From positions 590-9,302 of the forward strand of contig PMWR01000121.1 of assembly GCA_003166055.1 (NCBI GenBank): DNA of 8,713 bases. The letters are read 5' to 3'. Shown piece after piece: positions 1 to 7,055 of this stretch (its first letter is position 1; each line of letters opens with the position of its first letter). The notes under the pieces were generated by a model that saw only the letters and a list, made by a program, of their open reading frames with translations, did not search any database and was not told the origin of the DNA. The DNA is from Acidobacteriaceae bacterium. Lineage in GTDB: Bacteria; Acidobacteriota; Terriglobia; Terriglobales; Acidobacteriaceae. A program made the position numbers and the translations under genes.

Positions 1-792
1 CGTCACACGGACTTGGTTGAACCGCTCTCACTGGACGAAGCGTACCTGGACGTTACGGAAAACAAAACCGGGCTACCGACTGCCACGCGTGTGGCAAGTA
101 CAATTCGAGAGCAAATCCGTGAGGAGCTGAACCTCACCGCTTCCGCCGGGGTGGCGCCGAACAAGTTCCTGGCAAAGATCGCTTCCGACTGGCGAAAGCC
201 GGGTGGCCTCTTCGTAATCCAGCCGGACGAGGTGGATACATTCCTCCCGCCGCTTCCGGTGGGACGCCTACCTGGCGTTGGCAAGGTGACGGAAGCAAGG
301 CTTGAGAAACTTGGAATACGGACTGTGGGAGACTTACGGCGGCTGGAGCTGCCAACGCTCGAAGGTCCGTTTGGCCGCCACGGAGTTCGCCTCTACGAGT
401 TGGCACGTGGAATCGACAACAGCCCGGTCCTTCCGGACCGTCCTACACAGTCAGTGTCCGCAGAAGACACTTTCCAGCATGACGTGCCGTTATCCGAAAC
501 AGTGCCACTGATACGCCGGCTGGCGGAGAAGACCTGGGCGGCATCCCGCAAAGAAACCCGCATAGCGCGCACAGTGGTCCTGAGGCTAAGAACGAGTGAA
601 TTTAAGATCCTGACCCGTAGCCATACGCCATCCTCTCCGCCATCTTCATGTGAAGAATTGACCTGCATAGCCCTATCCCTGAGAGAGCGCGTGGACCTGG
701 ATCCCCATCAGCGCTACCGCTTGGTCGGTGTTGGCCTGTGCAACTTCCGCGATGCTGAACAGACGTCTACGCAGCCAGTTCTATTTGAGTGA
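1..792 (+). CDS. dinB: DNA polymerase IV (DinB), C-terminal part, 5' end outside window
   Basis: This is a Y-family translesion DNA polymerase that copies past damaged template bases in the cytoplasm. The frame is open from base 1, so the gene enters from the left; 263 codons are present and roughly 100 N-terminal residues of a normal 350-400 residue protein are missing. The S-L-D-E-A-Y-L-D motif (residues 10-17) carries the catalytic Asp12-Glu13 pair. It is followed by the P-N-K-F-L-A-K-I-A-S-D block (53-63), a helix-hairpin-helix thumb segment L-P-G-V-G-K (90-95), and a little-finger domain beginning near Q-S-V-S-A-E-D (150-156). The last residues, Q-P-V-L-F-E (258-263), match the Q-x-x-L-F clamp-binding motif, so the 3' end looks intact. 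A TTG at 13 is not the start, because it lies inside the conserved palm domain. No SOS box can be judged because the promoter is outside the window. Confidence 0.95.
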   Translation, partial: RHTDLVEPLSLDEAYLDVTENKTGLPTATRVASTIREQIREELNLTASAGVAPNKFLAKIASDWRKPGGLFVIQPDEVDTFLPPLPVGRLPGVGKVTEARLEKLGIRTVGDLRRLELPTLEGPFGRHGVRLYELARGIDNSPVLPDRPTQSVSAEDTFQHDVPLSETVPLIRRLAEKTWAASRKETRIARTVVLRLRTSEFKILTRSHTPSSPPSSCEELTCIALSLRERVDLDPHQRYRLVGVGLCNFRDAEQTSTQPVLFE

Positions 793-871
793 AAAACGGG
801 TTTACAGAAGACAGATCTCATATTCGTCCATCCGGGATTCTCCTTGAAGTGTGCTTGGCGGCTCACCTCTC

Positions 872-892
872 GGAGTCTCTTGGATGGACTCC
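872..892. repeat. Inverted repeat / hairpin
   Basis: GGAGTC at 872-877 is the exact reverse complement of GACTCC at 887-892, leaving a 9-base loop. It lies 80 bases after the dinB stop and has no T-run, so it is not a classic intrinsic terminator. It sits next to the nested repeat at 901-948 and the two may form one structure. Confidence 0.4.
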
Positions 893-900
893 CGCAAATG

Positions 901-948
901 TCAAACTGCTACTGCCACCCCGGCAGAGCCGGGGGAACTCACGTTTGA
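901..948. repeat. Nested inverted repeat
   Basis: An inner stem CCCCGGC (918-924) / GCCGGGG (928-934) with an AGA triloop is enclosed by an outer pair TCAAAC (901-906) / GTTTGA (943-948). The inner stem is seven perfect GC-rich pairs. No T-run follows. It could be a structured RNA, a remnant end of a mobile element, or a repetitive extragenic element; the single copy seen here cannot distinguish these. Confidence 0.45.
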
Positions 949-1411
949 TTAGGCAATTTCCATTCTCAGTTCATCCCTTTAGATCGAGGTCGTCCAAGGG
1001 ATTCTAAGCGACTCTGCCCTGCTCCCAGCCTCATCGTTTGGCGGTCATCCACCTGGACTTCGGTCGCACCAGATTTGGGTCCTGCTGGGTTGGTCTTCTG
1101 AATACGCTGCAGTCTTTGGCTCTGGAACGAATGCGAAAAAGGATCGCCAACGGCAGCAAACGTGGGCATATTGGTAGCCCAACAACAAAAGGGTAATTCT
1201 GTTTAGTTGGCGCTAAGAAGAACTACGGTCTTATCGGTGGGCTCACGCGGCCGGACACCGCTTGTGCGGGCGGTAGTCGACGAGCCACTCATGCGAAACC
1301 ACACCTGGCAGACGGGCGGAGAATTTCTTTGCGTGGAATGGCGGGCTTTATGCAATTTCTGCGCATAACTGTTCAAGAGAGGTTTCCGGCCCTTCTTTTT
1401 TCCACTCTCCC

Positions 1412-1449
1412 TGGCGCGAGGTCTACCGCGGCCGCGCCATTCGTCTTTT
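1412..1449 (+). terminator. Terminator-like hairpin upstream of the giant gene
   Basis: TGGCGCG (1412-1418) pairs perfectly with CGCGCCA (1433-1439) around a 14-base loop. The stem is followed at once by a T-rich stretch, TTCGTCTTTT (1440-1449). The right arm overlaps a 10-base self-complementary sequence, CGCGGCCGCG (1427-1436), so alternative folds exist. The arrangement resembles an intrinsic terminator reading rightward, though the long loop and interrupted T-run make it weak. It could insulate the downstream operon from upstream transcription. Confidence 0.35.
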
Positions 1450-1451
1450 AA

Positions 1452-1466
1452 TCCTCAATTTGAGGA
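1452..1466. promoter_or_regulatory. Perfect 15-base palindrome, candidate operator
   Basis: TCCTCAATTTGAGGA is two 7-base arms that are exact reverse complements around a single central base. It lies about 140 bases upstream of the giant gene's start and about 26 bases, centre to centre, from a second perfect palindrome. Symmetric short sites like this are typical of dimeric transcription-factor binding, but no regulator can be named. Confidence 0.35.
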
Positions 1467-1478
1467 CATTCCCATCTT

Positions 1479-1491
1479 GTTGTGTCACAAC
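1479..1491. promoter_or_regulatory. Perfect 13-base palindrome, candidate operator
   Basis: GTTGTGTCACAAC has 6-base arms that are exact reverse complements around one central base. Its sequence differs from the palindrome at 1452-1466, so if both are operators they would serve different regulators. It lies about 115 bases upstream of the start codon at 1604. Confidence 0.35.
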
Positions 1492-1591
1492 TTGCAAAAA
1501 GCTGATTGAAATCCGTCCCCGGGGGGCAGCCGAAGACAAACATGACAATTCCATTGCCATAAGACCCGCCCGCCCCCGGCGCGTGCCCTAC

Positions 1592-1597
1592 AAGGAG
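1592..1597 (+). promoter_or_regulatory. Ribosome binding site for the giant exported protein
   Basis: AAGGAG lies six bases before the ATG at 1604. It decides the start: the frame is open 48 codons further upstream, but only the ATG at 1604 has this site and is immediately followed by a signal peptide. Confidence 0.8.
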
Positions 1598-1603
1598 CAT
1601 TCG

Positions 1604-4600
1604 ATGATCCGCAAATTCTGGATGTTGGCAGCCGCAGCGCTCACCCTCGTTTTCGCCCAGAGCCCAGCCATCGCACAATATGGCCCACCTGCCTCTGGAC
1701 CGTCGGCGGCAATCGTTTTCGTTCCTGCGACTGTGAACCTCATCGCCGGTCTCAATGGCACTGGGTATGGCGGAGACGGCGGCCCCGCGAACTCTAGCAA
1801 CACAAAGCTCAATTCCCCGGCAGGGGTAGCCTTTGACTCGAGCGGGAACCTGTTCATTGCCGACGCAGGCAACCATGTGGTGCGCCGAATCGATCATACG
1901 ACCGGCTACATCAGCACGTTTGCCGGACAACAGAACAATCCGGGGTACCCAAACGGCAGCGCGGTAGCGACGAGCGCGCAGTTCGAGGAGCCTTGGGGGC
2001 TGGCAATGGATTCAAGCAACAACCTGTATATGTCGGATTTACTCACTAATACGGTATGGAAGATCACTCCCGGAGGAGTCATCTCGATTCTTGCCGGCGG
2101 CGGTTCTGGAAGCTGCAGCGGCACCCAGACGGACACGCTGGGCGATGGATGCCCGGCTACGGATGCGAAACTCAGCCGCCCCGAAGGTCTTGGGATCGAT
2201 GCCAACAACAACCTTTACATTGCCGACGTACTTGACTACGTTATCCGCGAGGTATCGAGCGCCACCGGGAAGATCAGCATCTTCGCGGGAAGCTCCACTT
2301 GCGGCGGTGGCCTCTATTCGACAGGCGCCGGGCCGTATTTAGCAACACAGGCGAACCTATGCAATCCTAGTTGGATTGCTTTCGACAGCGAGGGAAATTC
2401 CTACATATCGGATACAGGAAACAACGTCATCCGCATTGTGAATTCCGGCGGTGATATTTCGACCTTCGCGGGCGGTGGCAGCGATTCGTACACGATGGAC
2501 GGCGTACCTGCCACCGCTGCGGCGCTCTCGGTACCGGAAGGCGTCTACGTCGATCCCGCCAACCGTGTCTATATCTCGGACTACTTCGATGGTGCAATTC
2601 GTCAGGTGAATTCGCAGGGAAACATCTACACGGTGATGGGTAACTACTATGACCTGTCTGCAAGCTCGATCGGCGAGCCCGATACGGGATACGGATCAGC
2701 GACAGGCACGGCGGACAACGAAACCTTTACGATGGACGTTTACGGAAACATTGTAGCGACTGAAAGGTCTCCCGCCGCTGTAACCTCCGCCGGCGCGACC
2801 GGGCAGTACGTGTTTGCCAACCAGCAGGTGTATACCACCAGCAGCCCGGCCTACGTGACGGTCTTGAATCCGAGCGGCGTGGCCCTTAACTTCACGGGTA
2901 CGCCAACGGTGAGCGGCCCGTTCGCCATCGTGACCGGCGCGGGCGCGGGAACCTGCAACCTGCCCGGTTCGGTGGCCCCCGGCGCGAGCTGCACCATTGG
3001 CATCACGTTTAGCCCCACGGCCGACCAGGCCTATACGGGGAGCATTGTGCTGGACAGCAACGCGAACAGTTCGCCATCGACAATCAACCTTTCCGGCACC
3101 GGCACGGGTACTGGAACCCCTCCACCCGCGCCAGTCGCGTCGCTCTCGCCAAATCCGCTCGCATTTACTGATCAGGTTGCAGGAACAACCAGCGAGCCAA
3201 TGCAGGCCACGCTCTCAAACAGCGGCAATGCCGCGCTGTCCTACTCCGTCAGCATAAGCGGCGCCGGGTTTGCCTCAGTGACTGGTACGAGCGCTTGCGG
3301 AACTACGGGTTCGCTGGTGGCCGGCTCCAGTTGCTTTATCTACGCCACCTTCACGCCTACCTCTGCCACCAGCTTTTCAGGAAGCATTCAGGTCACCGAC
3401 AACAACAACGCGGCTGACGACACCAGCGCCACCCTCAACGGAACCGGCGTGGGCTTCTCGTCCCAGATCGGCATACCCCAGCCGACCCAGACCGTAACGG
3501 TCGGGATTACAACAGCGGGGACGCCTGCCTCAATTCAGGTGCTGGCTCAGGGCGTGGCGGCCCTCGACTTCGCCGAAACCTCAGGCGGAACCTGCAATAC
3601 CACAACCGCTTATACCGTTGGCCAAACATGCACGGTCAACGTGATCTTCGACCCGGTTGCGCCCGGAATCCGCCCAGGAGTTGCGGAACTGCTGGATGGC
3701 AGCGGAAACGTGCTCGGCATTACCTATCTGCCGGGTTATGCCACCGGGCCGGAGATCGCCTTTGGTACTGCCCCGCAGTCCAGTTTGCTGCCAACGCCCA
3801 CCTCCTACACTGTCACCGGCGTTGCGGCCAGCGCAGGCGGGAATGTCTTCTTTGTCGATAATGCGGGCGGGGCCGTTTATCAACTAACGAAGACGGGCAA
3901 CAACACATATAGCAGCCCCACGCAGATCGGCTCCGGATACACCGAGCCGTTTGGAGTAGCAGTGGACGGCGCGGGCAATGTTTATGTGGGAGGTTATGGA
4001 GGGTTCGACATCATCAAGATCCCCTGGACAGGTAGCGCCTATGGAACGCAGACAACCGTACCTCTTGGAACCACCACGCGCGAGCCCAGGCATCTTACGG
4101 TAGATGCGTTGGGAGACATCTTCTTTGCTGACTATGCCCAGGATGAAGTGGTCGAAGTGCCCTGGACCTCCAGCGGTTACGGAACGCCGGTCGTTCTGCC
4201 TTTCACCGGGCTAAGCAGTGTCAATGGCGTCGCGGTCGATCAGAATGGCGACGTTTTCGCAGCTAACACTTACGGTCATAACGTGCTTGAATTGCCTTGG
4301 ACAGGCACAGGCTGGGGTACCCAGGTTACGGTCGTCCCCAGCTCCGAGTTGCAGAGCGGTGTTGGCGCTCCCATTGGCCTGGCGCTCGATGCAGCGGGGG
4401 ACCTTTACGTCGCCGAGCAGCACACTGGATTCACCGGCTCCAGTTACTTGATAAAGGTCCCATTTACGGGAGGCACTTACGGCACGCCTGTCACCATCCC
4501 CATTACCCTGAGCTCCATATACGATGTTGCGATCAATGGAAGCGGAGATCCTTTTGTCGCAAGTACGCTTGACCAGCAGGTCTACAAACTGGACACGCAG

Positions 4601-7045
4601 GATCCGCCCACCCTGACCTTCAAAACAGCCACCAACGTGGGTTCAACGGACACCACAGACGGCCCGCAAACCGCGACCATTACCAACATTGGCAATGCGT
4701 CCCTGGCGTTCGGCTCCGGGACAAATCCGCAGTATCTTTCCAACTTCCCCGAAAATAGCCTGGACACCAGTCTCTGCGCACAGGGAACATCGCTCCTCTC
4801 AACCGCAAGCTGCGATGTTTCGGTCAACTTTGTGCCGAACGCGGCAGGAGCCAACAGCGGCTCCGTAATGGTGACCGACAACAACCTGAACGTCTCAGGC
4901 ACCAACCAGAAAATCCCTGTCAACGGCACCGGGGTAGGCGCCTCGCTGACAGCGCAAACCATCACCTTCACCCAACCCACAACGCCCATTACCTGGGCAT
5001 CCAGCCTCACCGTCACGCTGGTCGCAACCGGCGGCGCTTCCGGCAATCCCGTCGTATTCTCCATCGACGGAAGCAGCACCGGCACCGGCGGCATCAGCGG
5101 GTCCACACTCTCCATCACCGCCCCCGGCACATTCGTCATCGACGCCAATCAGACCGGCAACGCCTCCTACTCCGCTGCTCCGCAAGTACAAAGAACATTC
5201 CTCGTCAACAAGGCTCCGCAGACAATCAACTTCACCGCGCCCACTTCGCCGGTCACCTACAACGCGGGGCTGACCATTTCGCTGGTTGCAACTGGCGGCG
5301 CTTCTGGAAACCCCGTCACGTTCTCGATCGACGCGGCCAGCACGGCTACGGGCTCCATCGCCGGCAGCACCCTGACGGTTTCCAGCACGGGTAACCTCGT
5401 CATCGACGCCAACCAAACTGGAAACGCAGATTACTCCGCGGCAACACAGGTTCAACAAACCATCGTCGTGAACTCGATCGGCACACAGACCATCACCTTC
5501 ACGCAACCCACCACGCCCATCACGTACGCGCCCAGCCTGACCGTCTCCCTGGTCGCGACCGGCGGCGCATCCGGAAACCCCGTCTTATTTACCATCGATG
5601 GAAGCAGCACCGGTACCGGCAGCATCAGCGGGACCGCACTTTCCATCACCACTCCCGGCACATTCGTAATCGACGCCAACCAGACCGGAAACTCAAATTA
5701 TTCCGCTGCTGCGCAGGTACAAAGAACACTTGTCGTCAACAAGGCGCCGCAAACCATCAACTTCACTGCGCCCACCTCACCGGTCACCTACAACACGGGG
5801 CTGACCATTTCGCTGGTTGCAACCGGCGGCGCTTCTGGTAACGCTGTTACCTTCTCGATCGACGCGGCCAGCACCGCGACCGGATCCATCACCGGCAGCA
5901 CACTGAACGTCACGAGCACCGGCACCTTCGCCATCGACGCCAATCAAACCGGAAACACTGACTACGCGGCCGCAACGCAGGTTCAACAAACCATCACAGT
6001 AAATGCGCCGACGCCGCAAACCATCAGCTTCACCCAGCCCACCTCGCCCAATACTTACGCGCCGAGCCTGACCGTCACACTGGTCGCAACCGGCGGCGCT
6101 TCCGGCAATGCTGTCGTATTCACCATCGACGGAAGCAGCACCGGCACCGGCTCAATCTCCGGCAGCACGCTCACCATCACCAGCGTCGGGACATTCGTCA
6201 TCGATGCCAACCAGTCCGGCAACGCGAACTACACCGCCGCGCCGCAGGTACAGCGCACAGTCGTGGTCACCCAGGCCCCGCAGGTCATCAACTTCACCCA
6301 ACCCACCTCGCCCGTGACTTACGCCGCGGGCCTGACCATCACCCTCACAGCCACCGGCGGCGCTTCCAGCAACGCGGTGGTCTTCACCATCGATTCCACC
6401 AGTACCGCATCAGCCACTGTCTCCGGCAGCACAGTCACTGTCACCAGCGCCGGCAACCTGGTCATCGATGCCAACCAGGCAGGCAATGCAGATTACTCCG
6501 CGGCGCCCCAGGTGCAGCGCACCGTCGTCATCAACGCGCCGCCCGGGGACTTCTCCATCTCCGCCAGCCCCGGCTCGCAAACCGTGAACGCCGGCGCTAC
6601 GGCCAACTACACCATCACCGTGGATAGCATCAACGCCTTCGGAAACAACGTTGCTCTCTCGGTGACGGGATACCCGCCCGGCTCCACAGTCACCTTCTCG
6701 CCCCCACAGATCAACCCCGGCAGCGGTCCTGCAACCTCGACGCTTTCCATAGTGACGGCGGCCGGCCTGTTCGCCCAGGCCCAGCCCAGCAGCAGCTTGT
6801 GGCCGGTAGCCACGCCCACTTTGGCGCTGCTTCTGCTGCTTCCCTTCCGCCGTTGGCGCAAGGCGGTCAGAGGCAAGCTGTTCCTGCTAGTCGCCGGCCT
6901 TGCTTCGCTTGCAACGGCTGCAGCCCTCACCGGCTGCGGCGGCGGCTTCGCGCTCCCGCAGACATCTCAGTCCTACACGCTCACCATTACTGGCACGAGC
7001 GGATCTGATACCCACTCAACTACCGTGCAGCTCACTGTGCAGTAA
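1604..7045 (+). CDS. Giant exported protein: NHL propellers, choice-of-anchor-D modules, Ig-like repeats
   Basis: 1813 residues, exported; exact role unknown, probably a cell-surface or envelope protein for binding or adhesion. A signal peptide (R3-K4, hydrophobic core 7-18) is likely cut after A-I-A at residue 24. Domains in order: five NHL blades (about 69-340; V-A-F-D-S-S-G-N-L-F-I-A-D type); three choice-of-anchor-D-like modules (about 403-502, 511-617, 618-705), each with a C-x11-C pair (451/463, 565/577, 664/676); a second six-blade propeller (about 735-997) with W-T-G-x-x-Y-G-T signatures; a fourth such module (about 1001-1114, C1058/C1070); six Ig-like repeats of 88-89 residues (1118-1646); and a final Ig-like domain (from 1647) interrupted at about 1721-1788 by a hydrophobic-basic-hydrophobic insert ending L-T-G-C (C1778). 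The start was chosen for the AAGGAG and signal peptide. The gene is followed after 10 bases by an outer-membrane barrel gene. Domain types are recognised by motif; function is inferred. Confidence 0.9.
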   Translation: MIRKFWMLAAAALTLVFAQSPAIAQYGPPASGPSAAIVFVPATVNLIAGLNGTGYGGDGGPANSSNTKLNSPAGVAFDSSGNLFIADAGNHVVRRIDHTTGYISTFAGQQNNPGYPNGSAVATSAQFEEPWGLAMDSSNNLYMSDLLTNTVWKITPGGVISILAGGGSGSCSGTQTDTLGDGCPATDAKLSRPEGLGIDANNNLYIADVLDYVIREVSSATGKISIFAGSSTCGGGLYSTGAGPYLATQANLCNPSWIAFDSEGNSYISDTGNNVIRIVNSGGDISTFAGGGSDSYTMDGVPATAAALSVPEGVYVDPANRVYISDYFDGAIRQVNSQGNIYTVMGNYYDLSASSIGEPDTGYGSATGTADNETFTMDVYGNIVATERSPAAVTSAGATGQYVFANQQVYTTSSPAYVTVLNPSGVALNFTGTPTVSGPFAIVTGAGAGTCNLPGSVAPGASCTIGITFSPTADQAYTGSIVLDSNANSSPSTINLSGTGTGTGTPPPAPVASLSPNPLAFTDQVAGTTSEPMQATLSNSGNAALSYSVSISGAGFASVTGTSACGTTGSLVAGSSCFIYATFTPTSATSFSGSIQVTDNNNAADDTSATLNGTGVGFSSQIGIPQPTQTVTVGITTAGTPASIQVLAQGVAALDFAETSGGTCNTTTAYTVGQTCTVNVIFDPVAPGIRPGVAELLDGSGNVLGITYLPGYATGPEIAFGTAPQSSLLPTPTSYTVTGVAASAGGNVFFVDNAGGAVYQLTKTGNNTYSSPTQIGSGYTEPFGVAVDGAGNVYVGGYGGFDIIKIPWTGSAYGTQTTVPLGTTTREPRHLTVDALGDIFFADYAQDEVVEVPWTSSGYGTPVVLPFTGLSSVNGVAVDQNGDVFAANTYGHNVLELPWTGTGWGTQVTVVPSSELQSGVGAPIGLALDAAGDLYVAEQHTGFTGSSYLIKVPFTGGTYGTPVTIPITLSSIYDVAINGSGDPFVASTLDQQVYKLDTQDPPTLTFKTATNVGSTDTTDGPQTATITNIGNASLAFGSGTNPQYLSNFPENSLDTSLCAQGTSLLSTASCDVSVNFVPNAAGANSGSVMVTDNNLNVSGTNQKIPVNGTGVGASLTAQTITFTQPTTPITWASSLTVTLVATGGASGNPVVFSIDGSSTGTGGISGSTLSITAPGTFVIDANQTGNASYSAAPQVQRTFLVNKAPQTINFTAPTSPVTYNAGLTISLVATGGASGNPVTFSIDAASTATGSIAGSTLTVSSTGNLVIDANQTGNADYSAATQVQQTIVVNSIGTQTITFTQPTTPITYAPSLTVSLVATGGASGNPVLFTIDGSSTGTGSISGTALSITTPGTFVIDANQTGNSNYSAAAQVQRTLVVNKAPQTINFTAPTSPVTYNTGLTISLVATGGASGNAVTFSIDAASTATGSITGSTLNVTSTGTFAIDANQTGNTDYAAATQVQQTITVNAPTPQTISFTQPTSPNTYAPSLTVTLVATGGASGNAVVFTIDGSSTGTGSISGSTLTITSVGTFVIDANQSGNANYTAAPQVQRTVVVTQAPQVINFTQPTSPVTYAAGLTITLTATGGASSNAVVFTIDSTSTASATVSGSTVTVTSAGNLVIDANQAGNADYSAAPQVQRTVVINAPPGDFSISASPGSQTVNAGATANYTITVDSINAFGNNVALSVTGYPPGSTVTFSPPQINPGSGPATSTLSIVTAAGLFAQAQPSSSLWPVATPTLALLLLLPFRRWRKAVRGKLFLLVAGLASLATAAALTGCGGGFALPQTSQSYTLTITGTSGSDTHSTTVQLTVQ
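3806..4594 (+). repeat. Second beta-propeller, six degenerate blades of a W-T-G/Y-G-T type
   Basis: Residues about 735-997 of the giant protein contain six related units of roughly 40-50 residues. Each starts with G-V-A-V-D-x-x-G-x-V-[YF] or a variant. The middle ones end with an unusual connector, P-W-T-G-S-A-Y-G-T-Q, P-W-T-S-S-G-Y-G-T-P, P-W-T-G-T-G-W-G-T-Q or P-F-T-G-G-T-Y-G-T-P. Six units would close a complete propeller. The connector is absent from the first propeller (69-340), so the two are different lineages rather than a simple duplication. Confidence 0.65.
4955..6540 (+). repeat. Six tandem Ig-like repeats arranged as three A-B dimers
   Basis: Units start at 4955, 5219, 5486, 5750, 6017 and 6281 and each encodes 88-89 residues opening with Q-T-I-x-F-T and containing L-V-A-T-G-G-A-S-G-N and V-I-D-A-N-Q-x-G-N (with variants). 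Units 1, 3 and 5 resemble each other (G-S-S-T-G-T-G), as do 2 and 4 (D-A-A-S-T-A-T-G-S-I), with 6 a more diverged B type. The higher-order period is exactly 531 bases (177 residues) for the first two steps. Several stretches of units 2 and 4 are identical at the base level, which indicates recent duplication or gene conversion. The domain type is Ig-like (MBG/Big-style) by appearance. Confidence 0.85.
6764..6967 (+). other. Membrane-hairpin and lipobox-like insert inside the last Ig-like domain
   Basis: Residues about 1721-1788 of the giant protein break an Ig-like domain between a strand ending T-S-T-L-S-I-V-T and one beginning Q-S-Y-T-L-T-I-T-G. The insert has a hydrophobic run (1734-1748, five consecutive leucines), a basic patch R-R-W-R-K-A-V-R-G-K (1749-1758), a second hydrophobic run (1759-1775), then L-T-G-C-G-G-G (C1778 encoded at 6935-6937). 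The layout resembles a sorting tag followed by a lipoprotein signal, but sits internally, with about 35 residues after the cysteine. From memory, other acidobacterial Ig/NHL proteins have similar tails; I could not check this. Confidence 0.75.
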
Positions 7046-7050
7046 AGGAG
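7045..7050 (+). promoter_or_regulatory. Ribosome binding site for the barrel gene
   Basis: AAGGAG begins on the last base of the upstream TAA stop and lies five bases before the ATG at 7056. It fixes this ATG over the long in-frame extension back to 6900, which overlaps the giant gene. Its position suggests that translation of the two genes is closely linked. Confidence 0.85.
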
Positions 7051-7055
7051 ATACC

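Larger units (their letters stand above)
793..1603. other. Long intergenic region without a convincing gene
   Basis: About 810 bases separate dinB from the giant exported-protein gene. Reading frames here are short (under about 75 codons), lack a good ribosome binding site, and give proteins with no recognisable family. What can be seen is inverted-repeat structure: a hairpin at 872-892, a nested pair at 901-948, a terminator-like hairpin at 1412-1449, and two odd-length perfect palindromes at 1452-1466 and 1479-1491. The stretch from about 950 to 1400 shows me nothing beyond mixed-composition sequence. The promoter of the downstream operon should lie in the right-hand part, but I found no convincing -35/-10 pair. 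Confidence 0.7.

Noticed and set aside
789..1007. 72-codon frame starting with GTG that overlaps the dinB stop as GTGA
   Set aside because: The stop/start overlap hints at coupling, but there is no ribosome binding site, the product resembles no family, and the frame runs through the hairpin cluster at 872-948.
966..1169. 67-codon minus-strand frame in the intergenic gap
   Set aside because: No ribosome binding site or recognisable motif; composition looks like chance.
1460..1603. 48-codon in-frame N-terminal extension of the giant protein
   Set aside because: It would bury the signal peptide inside the protein, has no ribosome binding site, and overlaps the candidate operator palindromes.
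1448..1930. 160-codon minus-strand frame over the start of the giant gene
   Set aside because: Antisense to the signal peptide and first NHL blade, with no family resemblance.
4582..5679. Three long minus-strand frames (4582-5148, 4895-5506, 5452-5679) across the Ig repeats
   Set aside because: They are antisense shadows of GC-rich repetitive coding sequence; their proteins repeat with the sense-strand units and have no start signals.
4955..6540. CRISPR-like or insertion-sequence repeat array
   Set aside because: Unit length (about 265 bases), unbroken reading frame and graded divergence show protein domain repeats rather than direct repeats with spacers or element ends.
6900..7055. 52-codon upstream extension of the barrel protein
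   Set aside because: It overlaps the end of the giant gene in another frame, and the ATG at 7056 has both a strong AAGGAG and a signal peptide right after it.
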